This document shows, one piece after another, positions 1 to 11,102 of a stretch of DNA of 64,000 nucleotides. Within the stretch, counting starts at the first letter, position 1; each line of letters opens with the position of its first letter. The notes under the pieces are model-generated. The model had not been told where the DNA came from. It saw only the letters and a list, made by a program, of their open reading frames with translations, and made no database searches. The stretch comes from Hyaloperonospora brassicae (taxonomy: Eukaryota > Oomycota > Peronosporomycetes > Peronosporales > Peronosporaceae): the NCBI GenBank assembly GCA_947650285.1, contig CANTFL010000372.1, positions 1 to 64,000 of the forward strand, in the 5' to 3' direction. The translations under genes were made by a program, and so were the position numbers.

Positions 1-230
1 TGTCGTTCTGACTTGATTAGATTAATCGACTTAACGTATGATGACGTCTACTTACCACTCATCGCACGCGTCTAGCAGCGATTGGTGGGTTAATATCATA
101 TCAATATCAACCAATGAGTAGACCCTTCGGTCATCCCAACTATATCATCATGCTTTGTGATATTGTTGAATTAATATTCAACCAATCTTTTTTATTGTCA
201 ATTTCTCCTTGATGACAATTTCACGTAACG
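1..230 (+). repeat. Left terminal inverted repeat
   Basis: This matches 6641-6871 in reverse complement. Inside it an imperfect palindrome runs from GTCTACTTACC (about 48) to GAGTAGAC (about 123), with an AT-rich centre, so the end itself can fold. Homology stops abruptly after GTAACG at 225-230. The repeat may extend left of the window. Confidence 0.8.
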
Positions 231-1779
231 GTCTAACCCAATAAAGTACGTGTCGAAATCTACGTGCGTGGTTGTGCTCGATCATGCGTTCTAGATGAAT
301 CCAAACCTGTTATCATCATTATGTGTGGCGATGCGTAAATGTAGCTACATCAAATGATTTTCGATATTCTGACCTGCGTGCTGGGCACACAGCGTATCGT
401 GCGTAGTTTCAGGAGGTGGTGGCACAGCCATATGAGCATGGTTGACTATGTTGATAAAGCGCTGAAATAGATACTTCAACAGTTATAAAAGTAGCGTGTG
501 GGCTAAAAAAAGAACTCAACATTTATGTGTTGGGATTGGCTGCCAGTATTTAGCAATATGACGTTTAATTACTACCAATAAGAAATATGGAAAGCATTAA
601 AATTTCGGTAATATATAGGGGTGGAGGGTGATAAAGAAAACCTGGGGGTTGTTAACGCTTCCCTTAATATATCGTAATCTCCGTGCGTAATTTTTATGTC
701 GCATCCGAGCTCAGTTTTTTTACGTATAAACGTAAATAAACGTGGTGTTTGACTTTGATCTGACCGGAGACCTCGTTCACGGCTAATTTCCTCTAGAAGT
801 ATTATCGGTTCTATCCTGCGCTCACATTAACGATTAAGAACTAAGCATTGTCGCATGAAGACACCATAACAATTACATCTGAAAGCTGAGCGTTGACCAA
901 AAATTAGAGGCCGCCATTTCAACTCCCTTTACAAAAAGGAATTCCATCATTTTATTGCGAAAAAATGCACGCTAAAGTACTAGTACAATTTGCTTCGTTT
1001 TGAAAAAATCTGAGAGAGGCCAATAGTAGCACGAGAGCGTCTCGGGTTCTGCAAGTTCAGTTTTGCTTGTTTTTGAAATTTCTTGGGCGACACACGACAC
1101 ACTTGTTATTAGGGTTAAAAGCCATATTTAATGACATATGTAAAAATGAACCCCACGTCCTAGTATACTCAAATGCCTCTCATGTCATTAGCTCAAGCGC
1201 AGCGCATCGATTCAAGTTCTGGTTCTAGTTATGATGGTTCTCAACGCAATCTGTATGAGCACGATGCAACCTATTCTAGCCCCTTTCAGTAGGTGATGGC
1301 AATTTAGAGTGCGAATTTCTCTAATCCTATCGATATAAAAACGTGTCATTAGTCTTAAACACAGCTCGGTAGGGGCAGAACGACACTTGTATTCTTCTAG
1401 CTACACAGACAGGCAATCGTACATTGCCCGTCATTGAGCACCAGCACGCGCGTGTTGCTGGCGTCCGTGAACGCTACCCCATCCACTGCAACAACTGCAT
1501 CTCGTGCATATACCTTCTGCCACACGCGCATGCCTCAATAACTGCGGCGGCTCCGGATGCTGCGACTCCGACTCGAAATCCGACGTCGTCCTTCACGACT
1601 CGAGCTGCGAATGCAACTCAAACTCCTCTGGCGTTGGAGCGGACTGGCGAGCGTCGACGCCGCCCGCTGCCTTGTGATGCCGACACATGACTGCTACGTC
1701 GTTCGCTGTGAAACGTCGACGGGCCACGCCGACACATATATGCCGGTGAGCGCGGGAATGCGATCCCACAAGTATACCA

Positions 1780-1945
1780 ATATTAATAGCAACCGCAGCA
1801 CCTACACCTCCAGCAGCATCAGCAACAGCGTAGCAGCATCAACAAAAGATACTGAAACAACAACAGAAAACATATCACCTACAACAATAACAGCATCGAC
1901 ACTAACAATAGCAACTGAAACAACAATATTGAAAAAATAACATTA
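1780..1945 (+). repeat. Low-complexity ACA/CAG-rich tract
   Basis: An A/C/G triplet-biased stretch (repeated ACA, AGC, CAA units). Read in frame on the plus strand it would give a Thr/Ser-rich tail to the 127-residue frame starting at 1557. I see no conserved domain and treat it as simple-sequence DNA. Confidence 0.5.
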
Positions 1946-3734
1946 TCATAAACAACATTAGCACCGACTGATTGTGTTTACGGCCGCGAACAATGATACG
2001 AAGAAGCGTTTACGTCCTCATAACTCGGCGTCTGCACCCTCAGAAGGTGGCTGCAAGCGCAGCACGCCCGCGGCAGAACCCTCTCCGTGATTTCTTAAAC
2101 AGGGCGGGGGTTGATCACGGCCGTAAAACGGAAAAACGAAAATGATTGAAAACGTGTAGTTTATGTGTAACACATGAATTCGAGTATTTTAGGACGTGAG
2201 GCATTTTTATTTTCCAAGTATATGGGGCATTATTTATTGACTAATTATCTGGGGCATTTTTAGTGATTAAATGGGAATCTTTCTTATTCTCCCTAAAACG
2301 AAACACAGAATGTGCGGTAGCGATATATGATACACGACTAAATTTTTTACTACCTGATATCATACCAATGCATGCACGTATCTCTTTAGCCCTTCTCCCA
2401 TAATAAATCGCTCAACTAATTGAATGAATTCGCCATGAATTGCTTGCAAAAAACTATAATCGTAGTTTAACAGTTCTTAGGTTGTTTAATAGAACTATTT
2501 TGTTGTTTCACATCCTTTCATCGAACTTTTGTAAATCAGTCCTGTGAGAGTATGTAGACGGATACTTAATATCATGGTTGTGAATAAACAAAACGAGGCA
2601 TTCTCATATAATAATAGCGCTTTAATAATGCTGTGTAAGATATTCGACTTACGTCCCGAGATAGTTAGACATAAAGTATAGACCATCTAAAATAGCAGAC
2701 ATAGGATGTGTAGCAAACAAACAAGGTGTTGTTGCTAACTTGAGTGCTCATTTATCAGGATTCGACAATAAAACTGAATTCTGCGTCTGCGTAGTTTTCA
2801 CCTCGAGCTTTATCTTGATCTGCACACGATACAATACGAACGGCAAAAGTGTTGTTTGAGCAACGAGCATTTGTCATGCGACCAAAACATGAGCTCAATA
2901 AGCGTCCACATATACTTCGTTGCGAAAAGCGTGAATGCCCGCGAAAAACCGAGTGTAATCTTTAGATGCTGCGTGATATGAGCAAGCAATGTTGCGTGCC
3001 GCACGTTCAATGGATACGTCGATAATGATCTGTGAGTACTCGAAGGCTGGTCCGACATCCATCAATCGTCAAATCTCTATCATTTTACTCTGGTATTTGG
3101 TATGTATCAGAATCTATATCAGTCATTTTTATTGTTACGTTAGCATCCATGTGCTCACAATTATAAAATACAATTCAAGTTCATTACTTGTTTATTTGTT
3201 GCTCGATTATTTTTATTAAAATAAAATTGCGGTTCTTTTACTAGTATTGATGCAAATTAGCTCGATGTCATTCGATCCGAAATGTAACGATCTTTTATCT
3301 GTCGGTAGGAACCTGCAGCCGCTTGCTCCGATGGAATATTATTGTTGCTCGTAGTAATTCACGCGATATTTATCATATAATTGCAACACCCTGATAATCC
3401 GGGTTCGCGGAGTGGGATGTTGTGCAAAAGCAAGTCAAATTTGTTTAAAATACACTATTTAGCGTAACACAACAGTTTTGCCAAGTTAAGCCGGCGATTT
3501 GAGATGTTAAGTTGGGATAAATGATTTCTTATTGCAGCTCTCCCCTTCAGATTTAATTGTGGCGTTTGCCTCACATATTCCGAGCAATTAATCCCACAGA
3601 AGCGTTAATGAGCCTTGGATCTTATTAAATATCATCTTCTGTGACTTCAGACCAAACGAAAGAAGTCGACGCTTTACGTGTGTTATATGTCACCGTGTGC
3701 AGTATATATCTAACTAGAATATTTACGGTGTCGT

Positions 3735-4050
3735 CGGCTGAGGCCAACTGACATAGCACAAGCTAAGTCTTCCACGGTCACTCTTATTGATCCGACCAGA
3801 TTGCCGCTCGACAAGTCAGAAACGAAGCCGTCAATAGGATCAATGGCTTTTAATCGACAAGTCATCGCTAGAAGCGATCTTCACAGATTATGGGCCTTTC
3901 TGAACTCATGCAGATACCAGTAGATAACTCTACAAGCTATGCATCTCGAGGTTCGACGGCAGGCATAATCTAGCACGTCTAGGTACTTGTTTCGAAGTGT
4001 ACGCGTGTCATGGACTGAGAAAATTCTTCTCTATATTTTTTATCTCTTAT
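3735..4050 (+). repeat. Diverged copy of the 56-bp minisatellite block
   Basis: At 3790-3870 two diverged units of the minisatellite at 50155-50345 can be aligned (TATTGATCCGACC... versus TATTGGGTCACC...). The following part, around 3935-4010, shares a long run including TCGAGGTTCGACGGCAGGCA with 50415-50455. The TIR element and the large inverted-repeat arms therefore share an ancestral segment. Confidence 0.6.
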
Positions 4051-6640
4051 AATCTTACAGTGAGGGATACGTGTGTGGCTCCAGATCTATATTCTTTTAC
4101 ACCTGTGCAAACGCTTAGCCAAGTGATGGAAGATTTTCACACTAGCTGATTTGTATATGTCGAGTTATATCAACTCGAAAAGTTGACTTGACTCGCCGAG
4201 ATCGGATGACTCGTCGCGTTTGGTCGACTTATCGAGTTTAATCTATTGATCGATTTTTTTCGATTCGTCGATATACGTCTCGTGAGATAAGATAGGCGCA
4301 TTATTACTGAAAGCCTGTATCTACATCATCAAAACAAGAAACGGATATGGAGTGTTAAATTTTGGCACTCGTTTCATGTTTTAAGGTTAAATGGATACAA
4401 TCGCCTGTGATGGCGATTGCCGACCAATTTTGACCATTTACCGGCGCTTATAATAGCTAAGAACTTTATTCGCTTCTTTATCGACATAGGATTTCGTCTT
4501 TGCTTAATCAAATTGATATCTTGTATTCGAACGAACCATCAACTTACGCAGTAGCTTTGGCATTTTATCTAATCGTTCATATTGAAACAAGATTGAAGTG
4601 CCGACTTTTGTCTCTCTAGAATAGATGTAAGACCTGTCATTCCAATCATGACTTCTAAGAGATAGTTGATGGGTATATTCACCTGTGAACGAAACCAAGT
4701 GAGATCTTGTTAATTCAGCGATACATAAATCCAACATTCGGTACATTCGCCAGCAACGCAAACTCCATTCTTTGTAAATGTCTTTCATCACCTACACATT
4801 CCCATTTGTCAGAGTGTGGCTGTTGTATAAGGGGGTAGAATAGCTCGAAAAATACAATATGACTCTTTCTCATTGCGAATCGACAAAAACGTCGACGTTT
4901 TCGATAACGATGCCGATATGGTCGGCATGAAGAGGGTCAAAAATCCGGCAGTAGCATTGAATTTACTACTGGCTCGTCGGTTGATGATGATACTTATCAA
5001 TCCAGCATCGCCAAAGAATGCATAAGCAAGAGCTATGACACCTCGCTTTGGAAGATAAATATATCTCCGCGATGAACTAATGGCGCACTGACAAGATTGC
5101 GAGTCAGCAAATCATTCTTGCTGGCACGAGAAGCATGTATTAGTTTGTTTAGGACTACAATAATGAAGTGGCATAATGATACATTGAAACGTTGACAAAC
5201 GTGAATGAGCGGACCTTCTTTCATTTTACGAATAAGAAATTTCGAGGAAAGAGCAGACGTTTTTCATTTTTGAAAAAGGAGAGCCGTACGAGCATCAAAA
5301 TTTCGTACGAATCTGCTTTCGAATATGAAAGAACTTCTGCTCGTTGGTATTTTTCCGCATTTCAAATTGACCGGCAAACCGCTGTCTCAATAATCATTTC
5401 GCTCGTGAAGAGTACAACCCTCTTTTGATGGTGGAGATATCCACCACGCTCAAATATTAATATCAGACTAATGAATTTATGTTCCAGAGTTAACTGTAAA
5501 GTGACCTTGTAAAGAAGATCTCACTTTGATTGATCGGGGATTTTCCTGTCAGGCCACCACCATCTTGCTTATTAGATGAAATATCCCGACGAATAAGCTC
5601 AACTGTAAAAAGCGAATTTAAAAGATTTTTTACTCGGTTTGCCCGATGACCTTGCATATAACTGACATGGATCAGACATTTTCCTTGTTCGTGTTATAGG
5701 CCATCACTTAACTCATAAGTTAAGCGATTTAGCACTGTAACATATAGCTATTACTAATAGGAATACTGCCAAATCCTATCTCCATTACTAAATTTATATT
5801 GATTAGCGCAGTGCTCGACCTTTCTACGTGAAGTGTGTCTTGAATGTTCGCAAAGTGAAGGGACGTCGGACGTATTACCTCGCTTGGTGGCACAGTATTT
5901 TACGTTCATAAACTAGTTTGTAGACTTGGTCCTTAATAATGATTGGCTATCTCATCCTCGTCCAAACGTAATACGAGATTAGTGGTGGTTTAAAAACACA
6001 TTTTTAGCTACAAAAGCTCAAGGCAATTGTAGAGGGCTTGTCTTGACGAAAATCTGATCTACGCTTTATAGAAAACGCAAGCCTTAGATATAGGCTGATT
6101 TCCGAGGAAGACTTATTTAAGGTACGTTATGAACTGATCATACAACTTTGACACAGGTCCCATTTATATGACAGGGCAGTCCTGCTTCTCGAAGATCCCG
6201 GTCAAATTTGTACCGAGCGCTGGTAGGTTATGCCTCGATAACCTGAAACGAGCTGCATTAAGTCTGTCAAGCCAGGCTTCACATACAATGCATTCAATTG
6301 TGAATGAATACATTCTAAACTTGATAGAGCGAGTGATCTTCAAGACCACAAATTACCGTTGTACCCTCAAGTTGTGATGAAACATCGCTGCAGAAGTTTC
6401 GTTCCATAGAAGTTTTCGTACGGCCGTAAAGGCCATACCCCCTAAACTAATGCAACAAGGGATTTTGGTCCCGATCGATCTTGATTCGGGACACAGATCC
6501 AAATACTGCTGTGCACAGGCCACGGTTCGCTTTCAGAATTGTGACGAAGTATATTGCGACATCTTTCCTCATATAATGCCAAAAACGTCTCATCAATATT
6601 ATCGTCGTGAACACTTAGCTCCGATTGTGACGGGGTAGTC

Positions 6641-6871
6641 CGTTACATGACATTGACATCAAGGAGAAATTGACAATAAAAAAGATTGCGTTGAATATTA
6701 ATTCAACAATATCACAAAGCATGATGGTATAGTTGGGATGACCGAAGGGTCTACTCATTGGTTGATATTGATATGATATTAACCCACCAATCGCTGCTAG
6801 ACGCGTGCGATGAGTGGTGAGTAGACGTCATCATACGTTAAGTCGATTAATCTAATCAAGTCAGAACGACA
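6641..6871 (-). repeat. Right terminal inverted repeat
   Basis: Reverse-complement partner of 1-230. It ends TCAGAACGACA at 6871, which sets the right edge of the element. It contains the same internal palindrome as the left end. Confidence 0.8.
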
Positions 6872-6951
6872 AGAGAAACATGAGTGATAGGACTTAATCG
6901 TATCAAATAACAACTTTACTTTTGCCACGACTAGATCCTTTGCCTTAGTCT

Positions 6952-7545
6952 TTACCTTCCTATGTATAATTGTTTACACCTAGTTGGGCACTGACCTCCA
7001 CTGTTGTCAGTGAAAGGTAAACTTCGTACTAATAGTCCAGTACGTAGTCGTCGGTTCCTGTTACACCGGTGACTCTGACTAGATGCAACGCAAGTATTGC
7101 AGGAGCTAGCACCCTCGCGCCAATGAACCACGACGTTATTTTGAAATTTTCGTTGACTGGACCCGCAATACAAGTCGTCCAATTGTTCAGACGAGCCAAA
7201 CATGTACCGTCTTATACCACAACGCTGTTTTTGGCTGTGCGAAGTTTTTTTAGCCTTCGCCCTTGCAGCCTTCGTATCACCAGAAGGCTCGGCAAACATT
7301 TCCGAGTTGTTAGGGAATCCTATGGCCAGAGTTCATGACCTTCGACTCGTGGTCAGCGGAACTAGTAGGACTCGCACACGCTACATAAGCCGTAGGCGCA
7401 TCGCTGCATGCACCTGCAACACCTCACGTTGCAAGATGCGCTGCAGTTATACAAGGTAAGGGACCACCGGTTGCTTACTCTACCTCTTTGCAGCTATACT
7501 CATTCGTGAAGCCGCATTCACTGCAGCTTTAGCTGCACACCGCAT
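6952..7545 (-). pseudogene. Possible broken gene, unrecognised
   Basis: On the minus strand an ATG at 7545 opens an Ala-rich frame. With one putative splice or shift it continues into a Ser/Pro-rich stretch and then a Lys/Ala-rich, nuclear-protein-like segment ending at 6952. At least one further frameshift near 7330 is needed. The plus strand across 7395-7550 also gives plausible pieces, including a GTAAG...TTTGCAG interval (7456-7493) and an Ala-rich helix ending near 7550, so even the strand is uncertain. No family is recognised. Confidence 0.2.
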
Positions 7546-9284
7546 ATAATTGTCTAGCATGCGGTGAGAAGCAAACATACATGGTCTGACCAACAAGTGC
7601 TCTCTTACAAAAGTGATCCAATATTGCAAGACCACTCTGTCACCAATCATTTGTTATCAGTCACTAGGGTGGCTAATTTTTAGCGGGGTAAATGTAGCGG
7701 GTAGCCCATTACATTCAGTTGACACCAAATTGGGTCAATTTGGAATATTTGCGTGGTTGATCATATTCACAAATATGTACCCTGCCAGTTACCCATGGAG
7801 GATAAGTACCTTTGACGGGATTGTTCGGCAACAATTTTCCTATTGATCAAAGTAGGCTAATAAAATTAATCGAACCAAGTACCAATGGCTGTAAGACGCG
7901 CGAAGTGGGTATAGAGGGAGTGGGTACTTTTGGAGATGTACTATTATGAAGTTTGAAGTAAGATCAGACAAAAATCTATTGGAAAATTTTTATACATTCT
8001 ACAGATTTCACCTTTTTCCTTATCATGAACTGCTTTGTTGGGCGATAAAGCTTTCCTCTACATGTACAGTATGTGTTAAAATATAAGTAATCGGTCTGCA
8101 CTGTGGTCAGTGCAGGTAGCTTGATCTGTGTCGGTATAAAATAGAGGGGGGTGGGCGTTTGAATCTGTATAGAATGATAAAAGAGAGCAGTACAATATGG
8201 TGTCGTTCAATGCGCGAGCAACGCTAGTGTGAATACATAACGGAGCCTACATATGCCATGATATCGTCGACATACTGCAATCTTGAGTTCATTGTAATGA
8301 TCAGCCTTCTATTCATATACGTGTTGCAAGTGCATGTGATAAAATACACGGTCCGGTCTGGAAGAAAAGTTACTGCACGTTGGCACGCAAACAACAACGG
8401 GAGTGACGGTTCCGTGCCGGTTCTTCTATTCATCTACTTCTTTGTCAGTTGGTATTGAATGGATACTCGACGAAAATATCCACTTTCTGCACCATTTCAG
8501 ACGGTTATCATGATTAAAATTACACCGCATATCACACGACAAAGCTTTTCTAAAAAAATTCACATGGCGTTGGCCTTCATAAAAATATAGGATCCGGTTA
8601 AGCGAAAAAAATGAGAGCGACGCTTGCATCATACAAATAAGGAGAACATCAGCCTCATACGCCGGGTCAACAAAAATACTTCACCTAAGTTCGCAACGGT
8701 TATGTCTTGTGCTAGCGCCTATTGTGGTGTTTGCTGACTTGACGCTAATGGTATTGGGTGTATCTGGAAAACTTTCCATTCAAGGCGAAGGTCAATTGTC
8801 CTGTGGACAGGTCACGGTGATCTATCTTTGTCTACAGGTCGTAAATTTGTAGACGAGGTCACGATGATCTATCTTCGTGGCCTTGTTCACAGGTCTTACG
8901 GCAATTGGCCTTTTCCTTTGATGCGGAATGTTCCGACTACCGCAAATACGATGTCATTCATCGAGATTGTTTGAAATGTGTGAGGTTACAGTCTGATAGA
9001 GAAATTGGAATTTGTTTCTAAAAGCTTATTGTGGGCAAGACACCGATTGCCCATTCGCTCACAACTGCGTTTTTCTTCATGAAACCGTGACCAAATTAGA
9101 AACTTTCACTGCTTCTATTGCATCAAGTAACTGCTCAATCTTAATGCCCCATGTGTGTGAAATTGAACATCCAAATGGCGCGCTGAGTGTGGGGGCGCTG
9201 CTCGACAACAGCTCTAGAAAAAATTCCAAGAGACTACGTCTTCTTCGTTTTGGTAATCCCTAGTCCAGCTTCGTTTGAAAAAGG
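7546..9284. other. Intergenic, no supported gene
   Basis: Only short scattered frames. A TATAAAATAG box lies near 8137 without a convincing gene after it. A 23-bp segment is repeated at a spacing of about 48 bp (8809-8832 and 8856-8880, AGGTCACG-GATCTATCTT core). The last few hundred bases are probably the 3' flank of the minus-strand gene that stops at 9285. Confidence 0.4.
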
Positions 9285-10468
9285 CTACTGCGACGCTTCG
9301 TCTTCTGCGCTGTACAACCATCCAACCGTGCGTAATACGCCTTGCATAATGTTCAAGCCATCCACATCCAAATTGAGCTTAGTGACCTGCGCCTGCGGTT
9401 CGTCCTGACCATCTTCCTCGCTAATCCAAGACTGCATCTGTATTTTTCGGTGCAGTGGTACGAAGTCGGCGTCCCCTTCAAACACACAGCGACACATCAA
9501 TGGCAACTGTGGCACGCGGCCTTTCTCCTGCAGCACAATGGCCGCACGAGCCAGCATCCACATCATCGGCACAGCGTCTTTTTTCCCGACATGCGTCCCT
9601 GTCAGTCCAACCACGCTAACCTCCTCGTATTCAGTGAGATTCCGCTTCGAGCATGAGAAAGTGTCTACCTGAAGGTTCGAATTGGCACGCATGACAAGTT
9701 CCCTGTCCAGTGCAGATGAAGACTCAGACAACGGCACAAGCAGCACGTCTTGCTTAAAAGGGACGGAGAACCATGTAATTGACTGCCAAACTGTGCCTTG
9801 ATCATCAAATAAGTCCGTCTGCACAACGAACTCTATCTTCGTCTCAAGGAACCGCTTTTCCGTCAGCACCATGATACACTGCGATACACACATTTACCCC
9901 AGCGAACAGCAAGAGATTTAACCGTAGCAAAAATAAACGACAGTGTCGTCAGCATACACTAAAGGCACGGACGCACCTTCATCTCGGGGGTTGTCGGCGC
10001 CTCTTCATTCTGCGGGGAAAACCGCATGTCAAGATCGCGCACCTGAACAATGTTGATTGCTTCTAGCCGAATGTCGCGCACGCTTGCAGGGAAGTGCGAG
10101 TTACCAAACAGTTGTATGAAGAGGCTCCCTATGGCTACCTGAGGAAACAGGAACGGAACTTGCTCCAGTGCCAGCTTAGGTAAACCAAGTGACGTTGCAA
10201 GCTTGGCAAAATCCACGGAAAGTAGTGCAAATGGGCACTGCAACGTAATGCGCGGGCATGGGCTGCGAAGGATCGACGTCCGCCAGCCGCGGCGTGTGAG
10301 AGGCGACAGCCAGCATCGCCAGCGAAACTCCTTCGTGCCGAGGTCGGCGGGGGACGGAAGAGCAGCATAGCTCTGCACGATGTCGTGGTCCCACGTGATG
10401 ATCACAAAGGCCACAGGCAGCAGCACAGCCACGACCACCAGAAGGAATACGCTCAGCAAGAACAGCAT
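9285..10468 (-). CDS. Membrane-anchored MaoC/hotdog-like protein (two exons)
   Basis: Exon 1 runs 10468-9977 and exon 2 runs 9878-9285. The 98-bp intron (9879-9976) has a GTGCGT donor and a CGCAG acceptor, and the join is in phase, giving 361 residues. Residues 2-26 form one strong hydrophobic helix, so the product is probably membrane-anchored or secretory. Residues 84-145 (VDFAKLATSLGL, then a Pro-rich FLFPQVAIGSLF segment and FPASVRDIRL) and the exon 2 start (a VWQSITWF strand) resemble the order of elements in MaoC-like acyl dehydratases. This is pattern recognition only, and the catalytic Asp/His pair is not evident. Around residues 45-75 another frame reads more protein-like, so a frameshift near 10250-10340 is possible. 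The gene is head to head with the next one. The gene call is firm; the function is tentative. Confidence 0.65.
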
Positions 10469-10744
10469 TGCGACTGGATGATTTATGGCTGATTTTTAAA
10501 ATTACTCGATCGATTTTCGAACAGTGGATTTCCACTCAACGTTGCCATAACTCTGTCGCTATGTTGACTTTCGCGGTGTCTTAGTGTATTTTCACGAAAC
10601 TGCCACCATCTTGTCTGCATAGCGGAGACTTTGTGCTGCTGGTGCGCGTCATACTGGTGCCCCTCAAGCATTCCACCGCTACTTCACAGTGTCCTCCGTG
10701 TGTACACAAAGAGTGTTCTGTTGGTTGCATTTCAGCCTACGCGA
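10469..10744. promoter_or_regulatory. Shared divergent promoter region
   Basis: A 276-bp gap separates the starts of two divergently oriented genes, so both promoters must lie here. No clear TATA box is seen. Pyrimidine-rich stretches near both starts could serve as oomycete-type initiators. This is inferred from gene positions. Confidence 0.35.
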
Positions 10745-11102
10745 ATGTCGCGCGTCGTGGTCCATCCAGGTGACCGTGATGCCTTGCTGCTGGATCCTTC
10801 CACTGGCCGCATCCTGGCTACCGGCATTAACAACGTCGATAATCAGGTAGTAAACAACGGGGAAGAGTGTCACGCGCTTATGCTTTCGCTTCAATAGGCA
10901 CAGAAGCGTTATGCCACATACGTGGGTGTGTTTGTGGATCGCAGCTCGTCGTGCGGTCGTGCGACAGATGCAGGGTTAAAACCGCATAATGTAAGCGGTG
11001 AAGCAAGTTGAGGTATCAGCGCAACTATTTGCGAAGCTCCATCAGCAGTTTAACGAACTTCGTGCTGTCCTTTCTCACGCGGTATCGTCTCCAGAAGCTT
11101 AG
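10745..11102 (+). CDS. Small intron-containing protein, unrecognised
   Basis: The ATG at 10745 begins 34 codons rich in conserved-looking residues (VVVHPGDRDALLLDPSTGR). A 51-bp intron (10847-10897, GTAGTA...AATAG) joins in phase to AQKRYATYVGVFVDR. That frame stops at 11011 (71 residues). One base out of frame, a highly helical segment (QLFAKLHQQFNELRAVL) runs from 10998 to a stop at 11102. I infer that the true protein is about 105 residues with a single-base frameshift near 10990-11000, or has an intron I cannot place. The upstream strand pattern loosely recalls small roadblock/longin-type subunits, but no family is assigned. Confidence 0.45.

Larger units (their letters stand above)
231..6640. 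other. Interior of the TIR element, no recognisable gene
   Basis: The interior is mostly AT-rich sequence with short open frames on both strands, none with a start, length or motif pattern that supports a gene. Minus-strand frames at 4504-5224 are closely spaced and could be remnants of one decayed coding region, but I recognise no domain. Two internal repeats are listed separately (1780-1945 and 3735-4050). Confidence 0.5.
1..6871. mobile_element. Large TIR element without recognisable transposase
   Basis: The two ends are long near-perfect inverted repeats: 1-230 is the reverse complement of 6641-6871 with only a few differences. That is the hallmark of a cut-and-paste DNA transposon or foldback element. 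Open frames between the ends are short (under about 130 codons) and show no DDE/DDD transposase, replication initiator or helicase motif I recognise, so I read it as a non-autonomous or decayed copy. The left end coincides with the window edge, so the target-site duplication cannot be tested; the right flank begins with AAGAG. Mutator-like or foldback type would fit the TIR length, but the superfamily is not assigned. Confidence 0.65.

Noticed and set aside
7202..7459. 85-codon plus-strand frame with a hydrophobic N-terminus, considered as a secreted effector
   Set aside because: No RxLR or other effector motif follows, and the frame overlaps a more plausible minus-strand reading. No convincing RxLR or Crinkler candidate was found in the window.
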